64,000 nucleotides of DNA from positions 1 to 64,000 of the forward strand of contig JAWVFJ010000027.1 of assembly GCA_033856275.1 (NCBI GenBank). The letters are read 5' to 3'. A program made the translations under genes and the position numbers. Numbering within the stretch: position 1 is the stretch's first letter; each line of letters opens with the position of its first letter. This document shows, piece by piece, positions 16,406-24,658 of the stretch. The notes beneath the pieces are model-generated. The model was given only the letters and a program-made list of their open reading frames with translations, was not told the DNA's origin and made no database searches. The stretch is from VRUE01 sp033856275 (GTDB taxonomy: Bacteria; Actinomycetota; Thermoleophilia; Solirubrobacterales; 70-9).

Positions 16406-18079
16406 TCACCGCACCGTCTCCAGTCCCAGGCCGCGGGCGCCCTGGGCGAGCGCTGCCTGGATCGCCTCCTGCACGTGCGGCTCGCGATCCTCCTCGACGT
16501 ACCAGCGCGAGAGGTGGGCGACGTACTTCGCCAGCGGGCTGACGTCGAGCCGCTCGACCGCCTGCTGCAGGTGGCGCCGGTACATCTCCGACTGCACCAC
16601 CGCGAAGCGGTAATCGGGGTCCTCGGCCGGCTCGGCCGCCGCGGCGCCGGAGCCGGTGCCGTTATGGGCGCGAGCGCGGGCCAGGTCCCAGCCCAAGCTC
16701 TGCTCCTCGCGCAGCAGCTTTTCCGGTTCGAAGTCGAGCGGTTTGGTGTTGGTGTGCATGAGGAAGTAGCCGAGCGCCACCTGCGGCACGATCGCTTCGG
16801 CGGCCGGGTGGCGCTGGCGCACGCCCGCCCGCGCTTCCTCGCCTTCGAGCGCGGTGTCGATCCATTCCGCCAGCTCGTCGATCAGCAGCGCGTTTTCCTT
16901 GCTCGAGGAGACCGACTCGCTCTGTTTGGAGACCATCCCGTGGAAGACGTCGTGGGCGGGGTGGTTGATATCGGCCCCGGCACCCTTCGCCATCATCAGG
17001 TCCATCAACTGGCGGCGACAGGTGACGTGGGCGACCCACTCGAGGCCGCAGACCTGGATCGACGTCGTCCCCTCGAGGCCCGGAGCCGCCATCCAGTATG
17101 CGAGCGCCCGCATGTGCTGGGTGGGCAGGCCATCGGCGCGCAGCAACGGCATTTCCTCCAGCTCCTCACGGTCGGTGAGGTAGATCACCGCGCCGTCGGG
17201 CCGCCGCTGCAGCATCCCGTGCTCGAGACCGAGGTTGGAGAGTTCGGCGACCTCGGGCAGGAAGTCGGACTCGAAGAAGACGCGGTCGAAGGAGATGCCG
17301 AGCCGGGCGAGCGTCTTGCGCTGCCCCGAGATCACCCAGGCGCGTGTCTTCGACCAGAGCTCAATCGCTGCCTGGTCGCCGTCGAGGACGCGCTGCAGCA
17401 GCTCGTCAGCGGAATCTTCGTGGACGTCGAGCTCGCGGGTGAGCGAGCTGGCCGGGTTGTCGTCGCGCCCGTTCAGCGAGGGGCCCGACTTGACGTACTC
17501 GGCGTAACAGGCGCCGACGAAGTGATCGCTCTTCTCGCTGCCCTCCAGCGAGGACTGCGTGTGGCGGCCGCTCTTGACGACGCCGGCCATCGCCTCGCCC
17601 ATGCTGCGGCCGACGTCGCAGATGATGCTGCGCCGCTCGACCTTGCCGCCGGCCTCGGTCAACGCCGAGCCAAGCGCGTTGCCGAGCGCCAGGTTGCGCA
17701 GGTGGCCGATGTGCAGCGCCTTGGTCGAGTTGGCGTCCCAGAAGTTGAGCGCGTAACGGCGCCCGGCGGCGAGGTCGGAGTGGGGCGAGTCGCCGGCATC
17801 GGCCGAGACGAGGGTCGCGCCCGTCCCCTCGATCCACTCGCTGGCGAGACGCGCCCAGACCTGCTTGCCCTCACGGTCGATGCTCTCGACCCAGGGCTCG
17901 CGCTCGATCCGCTCCAGCGCCTCGATCGCGGCGGCGTCCTCCCGCCAGCCCTTCACCCGCGGCACCAGCATCAGGTCGTGGTCGGCCTGCGGTTGGTACG
18001 GGGCCCGCGCCGCCCAGAGCGGCCGTCCCTCGCTGCCCGTTGAGATCTCGTCTAGTTGGTCAAAGAGATTGTTCGCCAT
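16406..18079 (-). CDS. Divergent arginyl-tRNA synthetase-like protein
   Basis: 557 aa. The class I signature is intact: DANSTKALHIGHLRN with HIGH at 123-126, as in ArgRS. The second signature is degenerate, MVSKQSES (about 382-389), where canonical enzymes have KMSKS-type residues. The downstream segment YFLMHTNTKPLDF followed by a helical C-terminus corresponds to the start of the ArgRS DALR anticodon-binding domain, so tRNA binding is plausible. The N-terminal Arg-S domain is reduced. It follows a tRNA gene by 29 bp and heads the PabAB operon (73 bp gap), so it is probably a biosynthetic paralogue rather than the housekeeping enzyme. Its amino acid is unknown. Confidence 0.82.
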   Translation of the reverse strand: MANNLFDQLDEISTGSEGRPLWAARAPYQPQADHDLMLVPRVKGWREDAAAIEALERIEREPWVESIDREGKQVWARLASEWIEGTGATLVSADAGDSPHSDLAAGRRYALNFWDANSTKALHIGHLRNLALGNALGSALTEAGGKVERRSIICDVGRSMGEAMAGVVKSGRHTQSSLEGSEKSDHFVGACYAEYVKSGPSLNGRDDNPASSLTRELDVHEDSADELLQRVLDGDQAAIELWSKTRAWVISGQRKTLARLGISFDRVFFESDFLPEVAELSNLGLEHGMLQRRPDGAVIYLTDREELEEMPLLRADGLPTQHMRALAYWMAAPGLEGTTSIQVCGLEWVAHVTCRRQLMDLMMAKGAGADINHPAHDVFHGMVSKQSESVSSSKENALLIDELAEWIDTALEGEEARAGVRQRHPAAEAIVPQVALGYFLMHTNTKPLDFEPEKLLREEQSLGWDLARARAHNGTGSGAAAAEPAEDPDYRFAVVQSEMYRRHLQQAVERLDVSPLAKYVAHLSRWYVEEDREPHVQEAIQAALAQGARGLGLETVR

Positions 18080-18108
18080 AGCCGGTCACCGGTTTCTTTC
18101 GTTTCCGA

Positions 18109-18181
18109 TGCACCAGCCGGGGCTCGAACCCGGATCTCCGGCTTTTAAGGCCGGCCCTTTGACCGATTAAGGCACTGGTGC
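18109..18181 (-). tRNA. Type I tRNA with UAA anticodon (non-canonical; reads UUA)
   Basis: A 73 nt cloverleaf folds fully: acceptor GCACCAG/CTGGTGC with discriminator A; T8 G9; D stem CCTT/AAGG with loop AATCGGTCA; anticodon stem CCGGC/GCCGG with loop CTTAAAA (U33, anticodon UAA); a 4-nt variable loop AGAT; T stem CCGGG/CCCGG with loop TTCGAGC. A15 and U48 can form the Levitt pair. The 3' CCA is not encoded. Leucine tRNAs with this anticodon have a long variable arm, which is absent here, so this is not an ordinary tRNA-Leu. It lies on the same strand 29 bp before the ArgRS-like gene and may share its transcript. Confidence 0.88.
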
Positions 18182-18316
18182 GCTATGGGTCGGGCTCCTC
18201 CCTAGAAACCCCCGCTGAGGTCCCTCTCCTAAGGACCCTTAATCTCTCTGATCGCTCCAGATTTCTCGGGCATCCTAGCAACTCCGTGCGTACCAAAGGA
18301 CGGACGTCCGGAGTTC

Positions 18317-18345
18317 CTTGAGTCAAAGCCGGTACCGGCTCAAGG
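18317..18345 (-). terminator. Stem-loop downstream of the alpha/beta hydrolase gene
   Basis: CCTTGAG (18317-18323) pairs with CTCAAGG (18339-18345), and a perfect 14-bp palindrome AGCCGGTACCGGCT (18327-18340) lies inside. It falls 24 bp behind the hydrolase stop. There is no T-tract, so its terminator role is tentative. The remaining ~135 bp up to the tRNA should hold the tRNA promoter; I see no convincing boxes. Confidence 0.4.
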
Positions 18346-18368
18346 CGACGACAGCGACAACCGCTGCC

Positions 18369-19154
18369 TCAAACGGCTTCTAGAAACGCCGTGAGCTCGG
18401 CGGTGAGGCGCCGCGGTTTGAGCCGCCACTCGAGGATCGAGCTGGCCTCGACCAGGCGGCCGTTGGCGAGCTCTTCGGCGAGCATGCCGGAGTCGCTGAA
18501 GGGGTGAAGGGGGTCACGGGGATGGCCGACGATCAGGGTCGGCTGTTCGATCCCGAGCCGTTTCTCCCGGTGCGGCGCCGTCTCGCCCAGCAGCAGTCCC
18601 TCAAGCACCGCACCGGAGGGGCCGGGGCGCTGGCGCACCCAGTCGAGCCCGATGTCGAGGAGGAAGTTCGTGCGGGGAACGAGCGAGGTGACGCGAGAGA
18701 CAAGCTCAAAGGCGGGGCGGCCGTAGCGCAGGCCGAGCAGCACCGGGGTGAAGGCGCCGGCTACCGCGGGCAGGGCGTTGTCGAGCACCGGCATCTCAAT
18801 GAAGAGTCCGCGCGCCCGCCGCGGATAGCGCACCGCCAACTCGAGTCCGACGTTGGCGCCGAGCGACGTCCCTCCGACCACCGCGGACGCCAACTCGAGA
18901 TGATCGAGCAGCGCCACGACCTGCCGGGCGAAGAGCGGCATCGAGTAGAGCCGCAGGTCCTCGGGGCGGTCCGAGCGCCCGTGCCCGAGCAGGTCGAGAC
19001 AGATCACCCTGTTGCCATGCCGCGCGAGGGCCGGCGCCAGCCCTTGGTACATGCGGCGGTTCATCAGCAATCCGTGGACCAGCACAAGCGCCCGCTCTCC
19101 CTCTCCGTAAGAGTCGTACTCGAGCCGGTGCCCCTCGTAGCGGAATTCGCCCAT
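18369..19154 (-). CDS. Alpha/beta-fold hydrolase
   Basis: 261 aa. The oxyanion segment VLVHGLL is near residue 26, the nucleophile elbow reads GGTSLGAN (Ser where the family has GxSxG), and there is a late acidic/His region around VGHPRDPLHP. The fold is typical of small-molecule esterases, lactonases or epoxide hydrolases. ATG at 19154 is chosen; an upstream extension would run into the palindromic repeat. It is a stand-alone minus-strand gene with no functional partner in view. Confidence 0.82.
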   Translation of the reverse strand: MGEFRYEGHRLEYDSYGEGERALVLVHGLLMNRRMYQGLAPALARHGNRVICLDLLGHGRSDRPEDLRLYSMPLFARQVVALLDHLELASAVVGGTSLGANVGLELAVRYPRRARGLFIEMPVLDNALPAVAGAFTPVLLGLRYGRPAFELVSRVTSLVPRTNFLLDIGLDWVRQRPGPSGAVLEGLLLGETAPHREKRLGIEQPTLIVGHPRDPLHPFSDSGMLAEELANGRLVEASSILEWRLKPRRLTAELTAFLEAV

Positions 19155-19195
19155 GCCGGAATCAGTACAGGACCGCGAGGCATAACCTCCGCTCA

Positions 19196-19239
19196 GTGCA
19201 ACGCTTTGTCCCCCTGCCAGGGGGTCAATGCGTTGCACC
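19196..19239. repeat. Dispersed palindromic repeat, copy C
   Basis: A 44 bp inverted repeat GTGCAACGC...GCGTTGCACC with a CCCCCTGCCAGGGGG core, matching copies A and D. It lies between two minus-strand genes, and its right arm supplies the last codons and the TGA stop of the small gene at 19225-19410. Confidence 0.85.
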
Positions 19240-19410
19240 ACGGCGCGCTGCGGCCCAGCCGCTCAACGCGCCGAGGCCGCCGCCAACCGCGAGCAGGGTG
19301 GTGGCGCGGAGAGAATCGCGCTTCAGCTTCGAGGCGGTGCCGTGGGCGGTGTGCTTCGCGGTGGCCTTGGCGGCCTTGCGCACGACTGTGCGTCTCAGCG
19401 AATTTGACAT
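19225..19410 (-). CDS. Small basic membrane protein, hypothetical
   Basis: 61 aa. A lysine/arginine-rich N-terminal half is followed by one hydrophobic segment (about 40-55, TTLLAVGGGLGALSGWAA). It has a clear GGAG ribosome site 8 bases before the ATG. I do not recognise the family. The stop codon lies inside a copy of the dispersed palindrome, so the last five residues are encoded by the repeat. Confidence 0.6.
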   Translation of the reverse strand: MSNSLRRTVVRKAAKATAKHTAHGTASKLKRDSLRATTLLAVGGGLGALSGWAAARRGATH

Positions 19411-19628
19411 GTCGATCTCCTACCCGGCGCGAGCCGCCGTCAACACAAGAGCGGGTCTGGGTGCGAACTAGACCAGAGGACACGACAGTGTTTCAGCACA
19501 CTCGTCCAGCGTCTTCGGGCGCAGGCTTCCGAGGCGCCGGCTGAGCCGCTCATGGGAAATCGCCCGCACTGCTCTGGCATCGCGAAGCCGTTCTCCCTGA
19601 GCCCAGCCCCGGGTGAGGAAATCGACAG

Positions 19629-19784
19629 GTGCAGGGCGCTGGCAACGGTGGCACGGTCATCGCGAAAGTCGCAGTGACGGACAGCGTCGGCAACACCGTC
19701 AGTACCCTTGGCAGCGGCCGCGCAGTCAAAGTCACCACCAACAGCGGCGCACGATCGAGCGCGACGCTGACCGCGAGCAAATAG
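19629..19784 (+). pseudogene. Orphan 3' fragment of a secreted-type protein (remnant)
   Basis: An open frame of about 51 codons ends at TAG 19784. It reads like the tail of an Ig-like or repeat-rich secreted protein (VAVTDSVGNTVSTL, VTTNSG) and uses GC-rich third positions, but a TGA closes the frame just upstream and no ribosome site is visible. The region 19411-19788 otherwise contains no convincing gene. It is most likely a degraded gene end. Confidence 0.35.
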
Positions 19785-19788
19785 CTCG

Positions 19789-20058
<270 letters not shown>

Positions 20059-20178
20059 GCCTCGAATCTTAAGGGAAGGCACCAGTCGCAATAAACGAGC
20101 AGTATTGCCTGAGTATTTTGAGAATTATGCTAATGGGTAGTTCTCTACTTCCTATGATCACGACTAAGGAGGAGAAGC

Positions 20179-20847
20179 GTGGCGAAGAAACGACTTGCCG
20201 CACTCGTCTTGACAGTGGCGATCTGCCTGGCGGCGACAGTGCTTGCACCGGCCTCGGCCCTCGGCCAAGACCCGATCCTGTTCGTGCACGGCTACTCAGG
20301 TAGCGCTTCGAACTGGAATACGATGATCGAACGATTCGAAAAAGACGGCTGGCCGAAATCGTATTTGAGTGCCTACAGCTACAACACTTCGCAGTCGAAC
20401 AAAGTCGACGCCGAAAAAGAAGTCAAATCGCACGTCGAATCGCTGCTCAAATCGACCGGTGCGACGAAGGTCGACATCGTCGCCCACTCGATGGGCAGCC
20501 TCAACACGCGCTGGTACATCAAGTTCCTTGGCGGGGAATCGACGGTCGATGACTGGGTCTCGCTTGGCGGGCCAAACCACGGAACCGAAACGGCGAACTT
20601 CTGCATCAGCACATCCTGCACCGAGATGCGGATCGGTTCCAAATTCCTCTCGGAATTGAACGCAGGCGACGAGACGCCAGGCACAGTCAACTACGGCACC
20701 TGGTGGTCCCCGTGCGATGAATTCATCAATCCCGACTCAAGTGTCTCCCTGACCGGAGCAACGAACACCAAAACCGCGTGCATTTCGCACCTCGCGCTGT
20801 TGACCGACGAAACGGTCTACTCGCAGGTCCGCGAATTCGTCAAATAG
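20179..20847 (+). CDS. Secreted triacylglycerol lipase/esterase (LipA family)
   Basis: 222 aa. A Sec signal peptide (residues 1-29, ending ASALG) is followed by a compact alpha/beta hydrolase. The catalytic triad is visible: AHSMGS (Ser104), SPCDEF (Asp180) and ISHLALL (His204), as in the Bacillus LipA/family I.4 lipases. Four cysteines may form disulfides. The start is GTG at 20179 behind a perfect AGGAGG. It uses more A-ending and T-ending codons (GAA, AAA, TCG) than its neighbours. A strong terminator follows. Confidence 0.92.
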   Translation: MAKKRLAALVLTVAICLAATVLAPASALGQDPILFVHGYSGSASNWNTMIERFEKDGWPKSYLSAYSYNTSQSNKVDAEKEVKSHVESLLKSTGATKVDIVAHSMGSLNTRWYIKFLGGESTVDDWVSLGGPNHGTETANFCISTSCTEMRIGSKFLSELNAGDETPGTVNYGTWWSPCDEFINPDSSVSLTGATNTKTACISHLALLTDETVYSQVREFVK

Positions 20848-20867
20848 CCGCGGAGGAATCGCAGCGC

Positions 20868-20899
20868 AAGCAGGGGCGGCCTTTGGAGCGCCCCTGCTT
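20868..20899 (+). terminator. Hairpin terminator after the lipase gene
   Basis: A perfect 11-bp stem AAGCAGGGGCG/CGCCCCTGCTT with a 10-nt loop lies 21 bp behind the lipase stop. There is no long T-tract. Confidence 0.7.
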
Positions 20900-20920
20900 G
20901 GTGCCTGAGACGATCTAGCA

Positions 20921-21403
20921 ATGCCCAGCATTGTCACGATCGGGGTCTACGGGTTCGACATCGAGAGTTTTCTCGACACGCTCGAGCAAGCCGGCGTCGA
21001 AATCGTGCTCGACGTGCGGCAACGCCGCGGCGTGCGCGGCCCCGAGTACGCGTGGGCCAACTCACAGCGCTTGCAGGGTTCACTCGCCGAGGCCGGCCTC
21101 GGCTATCGCCACCTCAAGGAACTGGCGCCAACGACCGAGATGCGGCAGCTCCAGTACCGCGAGGATGACCGCCTCGGCGAGGGCAAGCGCTCGCGGACCA
21201 AGCTCGCCCCGGAATATGCCCGCCACTACATCGAGGAGATCCTCGATCCGGCCAACCTCGCACCGATTGCCGCGCTCGCGGAGGAAAGGCTCCCGGCCCT
21301 GCTCTGCGTCGAGCGCGATCCCGAGGCCTGCCACCGCTCGCTGATCGCCGACCGCCTGGAGCGTGACTGGGAGCTCGAGTCAATCCATTTGCGACCGGAG
21401 TAG
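20921..21403 (+). CDS. DUF488 family protein
   Basis: 160 aa. The family hallmarks are TIGVYGFD at the N-terminus, VLDVRQRRGVRGPEYAW, and the C-terminal CVERDPEACHRSLIADRL block with conserved Cys/His. The molecular function is unknown. It is transcribed after the lipase terminator as a single gene and followed by a hairpin. Confidence 0.9.
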   Translation: MPSIVTIGVYGFDIESFLDTLEQAGVEIVLDVRQRRGVRGPEYAWANSQRLQGSLAEAGLGYRHLKELAPTTEMRQLQYREDDRLGEGKRSRTKLAPEYARHYIEEILDPANLAPIAALAEERLPALLCVERDPEACHRSLIADRLERDWELESIHLRPE

Positions 21404-21436
21404 GAAGCGAGGATCAATCCCCCGTTCCCAGCCCGC

Positions 21437-21480
21437 GAACCCCCCGCGCGCGAACGCCGGGGGCCGGCGGGCCGGGGTTC
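21437..21480. terminator. GC-rich stem-loop between convergent genes
   Basis: GAACCCC (21437-21443) pairs with GGGGTTC (21474-21480), enclosing a further GC-rich inverted repeat. It lies between the DUF488 stop and the end of the small minus-strand ORF, so it could end both transcripts. Confidence 0.5.
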
Positions 21481-21492
21481 ACCCTTCAGGCC

Positions 21493-21552
21493 CTAATTGG
21501 ACTTGAAGATGTACGTCATCGGGCAGACCTGACTGCATGGAATGACCTTCAT
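21493..21552 (-). CDS. Possible 19-residue cysteine-containing peptide
   Basis: ATG at 21552 has a strong AGGTG/GGGAGG ribosome site and a short frame of 19 codons: MKVIPCSQVCPMTYIFKSN. It has two cysteines four residues apart and is followed 13 bp later by a stem-loop. It is divergent from the regulator at 21809 across an intergenic region with direct repeats. No maturation enzyme is adjacent. I recognise no family; it could be a leader peptide, a small membrane or signalling peptide, or chance. Confidence 0.35.
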   Translation of the reverse strand: MKVIPCSQVCPMTYIFKSN

Positions 21553-21696
21553 GCTGGCTCACCTCCCTTCCCTGTCCCACAGAGGGGCGCTGGCAGCGTC
21601 GTCTCTGCTTTTGGCCGCTCGTGGACGTGACCGGGAAGCCGGGCATGGCCCAGCGAGGGGGCGCCAACCCGCTTGGCCGCCGCCGGTGAGCTTAGG

Positions 21697-21724
21697 CCAA
21701 CCGGTGAGAGAGTCCCAACCGGTG
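21697..21724. promoter_or_regulatory. Direct repeats CCAACCGGTG upstream of the HTH gene
   Basis: Two identical 10-mers CCAACCGGTG (21697-21706 and 21715-21724) lie 18 bp apart, about 85 bp before the HTH-regulator start, in the gap shared with the small divergent ORF. They are a candidate operator or autoregulatory site. The rest of the 21553-21808 gap has no gene. Confidence 0.35.
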
Positions 21725-21808
21725 CGCGCGGAGATCGCGCCCGGTACGACCAAATCTACTAGCCTTCGGCCACCACTCATGTAGGGCTGACTAAACGAGG
21801 AGGTTCTG

Positions 21809-22495
21809 ATGGCGCCGAGGCCCGCGAAGGCAAAGGCGGGGAGCAAAGCGGGCAAGGGGGGCGCCAGAAGAACGGGGCCAGCCGCGAAGGAGGACAGCAC
21901 TACCGCGCCCGCGGTGCGCAAGGCCAGCCTTGCCTTTCTCCTCTCACACCCGGTCCGGGTCCAGATTCTCGCCGCGGCTCACCGCGAGGCGATCAGTCCC
22001 TCCGAATTCGCCCGCGCACACGGCCTCGAGACCAGCAGCGTCGCCGAACACTTCCGCCGGCTCGCCGGCTACGGCGCGATCAAGCTCATTCGCAAAGAAC
22101 CGGTGCGCGGCTCGGTGCGCCACCTGTACGTGGGCACGAAGCGCGGTGTGATCACCGCGAAGGACTGGCAGACTCTCCCGGAGTCGGTCCAGAGCGACAT
22201 CGCCGCCGCCGGGCTGCAGGATTTCCTCGTCGTCGCCGCCCACGCGATCGATACCGGCAGCTTCACCGCTCGTGGAGATTTCGTGCTCACCTGGGATGAA
22301 GTCGAACTCGACGACCTCGGCTGGGACAAGCTTGCGAAGATGCTCCGGCTGCTCTGGACGAAAGTGCCGGGCCTCGAAGAAGAGGCAGCGATGCGCCGGG
22401 CCAAGACCGGCGAGCGGGGGATGAAAGCGATTGTCGGCCTCGCGGCTTTCGAAGCACCGAAGCCGATCAGACCCATGCGCAAGAAGGGCGCATAG
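21809..22495 (+). CDS. Winged-helix (ArsR-like) transcriptional regulator
   Basis: 228 aa. A lysine/alanine-rich disordered tail (1-35) precedes a winged helix at about 40-115 (LSHPVRVQILAAAHREAISPSEFARAHGLETSSVAEHFRRL), followed by an alpha/beta C-terminal region of unknown function. It has a perfect AGGAGG ribosome site and stands alone. The basic tail may add non-specific DNA binding. Its target may be its own promoter region with the direct repeats. Confidence 0.8.
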   Translation: MAPRPAKAKAGSKAGKGGARRTGPAAKEDSTTAPAVRKASLAFLLSHPVRVQILAAAHREAISPSEFARAHGLETSSVAEHFRRLAGYGAIKLIRKEPVRGSVRHLYVGTKRGVITAKDWQTLPESVQSDIAAAGLQDFLVVAAHAIDTGSFTARGDFVLTWDEVELDDLGWDKLAKMLRLLWTKVPGLEEEAAMRRAKTGERGMKAIVGLAAFEAPKPIRPMRKKGA

Positions 22496-22541
22496 GCCCG
22501 AGGCAGGGCCGGCAGGAGACCCGAGCAGATCAGGTCGCTTG

Positions 22542-23456
22542 CTACTCCTTGGGCGCTTCGCGCGGCTCGAGCTGGATCTCACGCTCGGCCCGCGGCAGGC
22601 CCTCCTCGATCTCGGCGCTGCGCTCGCGCTCGGCGTTCAACTGGTGGCCGAAGAGGATCGCCAGGTTGCTGATCCAGAGCCAGACCAGAAGGGCGATGAG
22701 GCCGCCGAGCGTGCCGTAGGTCTTGTCGTAGGAGCCGAAGTTGGCGACGTAGAAGGCGAAGGCCGCCGAGGCGATCGCCCAGATCACGATTGCGACGAGG
22801 CAGCCCGGCGTGACCCACTTGAAGCCGCGCAGCTTCGCGTTTGGAGAGGCGTAGTAAAGGAGGTCGACCATGACGACGAAGATCGACACCATCAGCGGCC
22901 ACTTGGCGATGTTCCAGACGTCCACCGCGGTGCTGCTGAGCCCAACCGGCCCGGCGATCGCTTCGACGATCGGGCCGGTAAGGACGAGGCCGAGCGCCAG
23001 CAGCGCCATCGAGACGATCATCGCCAGCGTCACCGCTAGCTGCAGCGGGCGCAGCTTCCAGAACGGTCGCCCCTCGGGAGTCTCGTAGATGACGTTGGAG
23101 GCCCGCATGAAGGCGCCGATGTAGCCGGAGGCCGACCACAGCGCCACAACCAAGCCAAGGACGAAGGCAAAGCCGGCGGCGCTCTTATTCGAGACCACCG
23201 ACTTGATCGGCCCTTCGAAAGTCTGCGCCGCCGATTCCGGCCCAATCGAGGTGATGATTTCAGTCAAGCTCGCCGTCGTCGTCTTGGGATCGCCGAAGAG
23301 CCCGAGCAGCGAGACCATCGCGATCAGGGCCGGGAACAGAGAGAGCAACCCGTAGTAAGTGAGTGCGGCCGCCCAGTCGGTCAGGTTGTCCTCCCGAAAC
23401 TCGCCGGCGGTCCGCTTCAGCGTCTGCCAGGTCCCGGGATTCTCCGTTCGCGCCAT
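22542..23456 (-). CDS. YihY/BrkB-family inner membrane protein
   Basis: 304 aa with six hydrophobic segments. The N-terminal block DNLTDWAAALTYYGLLSLFPALI and the later YGTLGGLIALLVWLW are hallmarks of the YihY/virulence factor BrkB family, integral membrane proteins of unsettled function. It is a single gene, divergent from the small basic protein gene at 23529. Confidence 0.92.
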   Translation of the reverse strand: MARTENPGTWQTLKRTAGEFREDNLTDWAAALTYYGLLSLFPALIAMVSLLGLFGDPKTTTASLTEIITSIGPESAAQTFEGPIKSVVSNKSAAGFAFVLGLVVALWSASGYIGAFMRASNVIYETPEGRPFWKLRPLQLAVTLAMIVSMALLALGLVLTGPIVEAIAGPVGLSSTAVDVWNIAKWPLMVSIFVVMVDLLYYASPNAKLRGFKWVTPGCLVAIVIWAIASAAFAFYVANFGSYDKTYGTLGGLIALLVWLWISNLAILFGHQLNAERERSAEIEEGLPRAEREIQLEPREAPKE

Positions 23457-23528
23457 GCCGACTATTACCCGGTGCCGACAAAGCGGTACCCCCCGATTGC
23501 TCCAAGGCCAAGCGGGTAGGCGGTTCCC

Positions 23529-23783
23529 ATGGCCAGCGAAAAACAGCGCGCTGCCGCCAAACGCAACGTGAAGAAGGCGCAGGCGGGCGCGAAACGCGAG
23601 GGAACGCTGAAAAACATGCCGAAGCGGACGAAGACCGCGCTCGGCAAGGAGGCGAACAAGGTTCGCAAAGGCGAAGCCAAGACCCGCAAGGAACTGAACG
23701 AAGAGGCTGCGCGCCTCGACGTCAAAGGCCGCTCGAAGATGGGCAAGGAGGAGCTACGCCGGGCGATCGCTCGGGCCAAGTAG
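23529..23783 (+). CDS. Small lysine-rich protein, Rho-N/SAP-like tail
   Basis: 84 aa and very basic. The C-terminal LNEEAARLDVKGRSKMGKEELRRAIARA resembles a Rho N-terminal/SAP-type helix-extended-helix nucleic-acid-binding motif. The N-terminal 50 residues are a low-complexity Lys/Ala/Arg region. It probably binds DNA or RNA. It is divergent from the YihY gene. The 146 bp behind it (23784-23929) show no gene. Confidence 0.65.
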   Translation: MASEKQRAAAKRNVKKAQAGAKREGTLKNMPKRTKTALGKEANKVRKGEAKTRKELNEEAARLDVKGRSKMGKEELRRAIARAK

Positions 23784-23929
23784 CGATGCAAGCGCTGCTG
23801 ATCAACTGCACGCTCAAGGCGAGTCCCGAGCGATCCAATAATCCGGCGCCGGACTCGTTCTCCGATGGAGCGGTCTCTCCGGCGGCGGCCGGGTGGGACG
23901 CCGGGCTGGGCCTATACGTCCTCGACGAG

Positions 23930-24658
23930 CTAGGAAAGGCTCGAGAGCGCCGTCGCCACGGCGAAGCCGAGCGTCGTGACGAGTCCGGCGACGCGTCCCG
24001 ACTCCCTGGTCGCATCGGGGATCATCGAGTCGATCAGCATCACCAGAAGCGCGCCCGCCGCGAAGCCGTCGATGCCGGCGCGGAGCTCACCCGAAGCGGC
24101 GTCGGCGATCGCGTAGCCGCCGACGCTAGCGAGGGTGCAGATAACGGCGACGACGCCCCAGAGACGCAGGACCTTGCCCCGCTCGGTGCCCGCGCCGCGC
24201 ATCTCGGTCGCCGAGCCGATCGCCTCGGGCAGGTTCGAGACGAAGATCGCGACCAGGAGCCCGATCCCGATTCCCTCACCCGCAGCCAACCCGATGCCGA
24301 GTACGAGCTGCTCCGGGATCCCGTCGAGGAAGGCGCCCAGTGCCAGCGCGGTCCCGGAATCGGCGCCGCCTGCGCGGCCGGCGCGGCCCCGGCCAGCTGA
24401 GAAGCGGCTGGCGATCGCACCGTCAAGGCTGAAATAGGTGAGTGCCCCGATCCCGAGGCCAATTGCGGTGGCCCCGAGGCTGCCGACCCGAAGCCCCTCC
24501 GCGGCCAGCTCGAAGCTGACGGCGCTGATCAGCGCGCCGGCGCCGAAGGCCAAGACCAGCCCGACCTGGCGAGTCGGCCAGCTTCGGGAAAAAGCAAGCA
24601 GCGCACCAAGCATCAACGAGGAGGCCGCCAACGCGCCCCAGCCCAATGCAGCATCCAT
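23930..24658 (-). CDS. ZIP-family metal transporter
   Basis: 242 aa from ATG 24658 with GGGAG upstream; eight hydrophobic segments. The two metal-site helices contain DGIPEQ and SNLPEA, the positions where classical ZIP proteins have HNxPEG, so the first His is Asp here. It likely moves zinc or another divalent cation into the cytoplasm. It is divergent from the SDR gene across 85 bp. Confidence 0.82.
   Translation of the reverse strand: MDAALGWGALAASSLMLGALLAFSRSWPTRQVGLVLAFGAGALISAVSFELAAEGLRVGSLGATAIGLGIGALTYFSLDGAIASRFSAGRGRAGRAGGADSGTALALGAFLDGIPEQLVLGIGLAAGEGIGIGLLVAIFVSNLPEAIGSATEMRGAGTERGKVLRLWGVVAVICTLASVGGYAIADAASGELRAGIDGFAAGALLVMLIDSMIPDATRESGRVAGLVTTLGFAVATALSSLS

Noticed and set aside
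18109..18181. Ordinary bldA-type tRNA-Leu(UAA)
   Set aside because: bldA and all bacterial tRNA-Leu have a long variable arm; this one has 4 nt and a closed type I fold.
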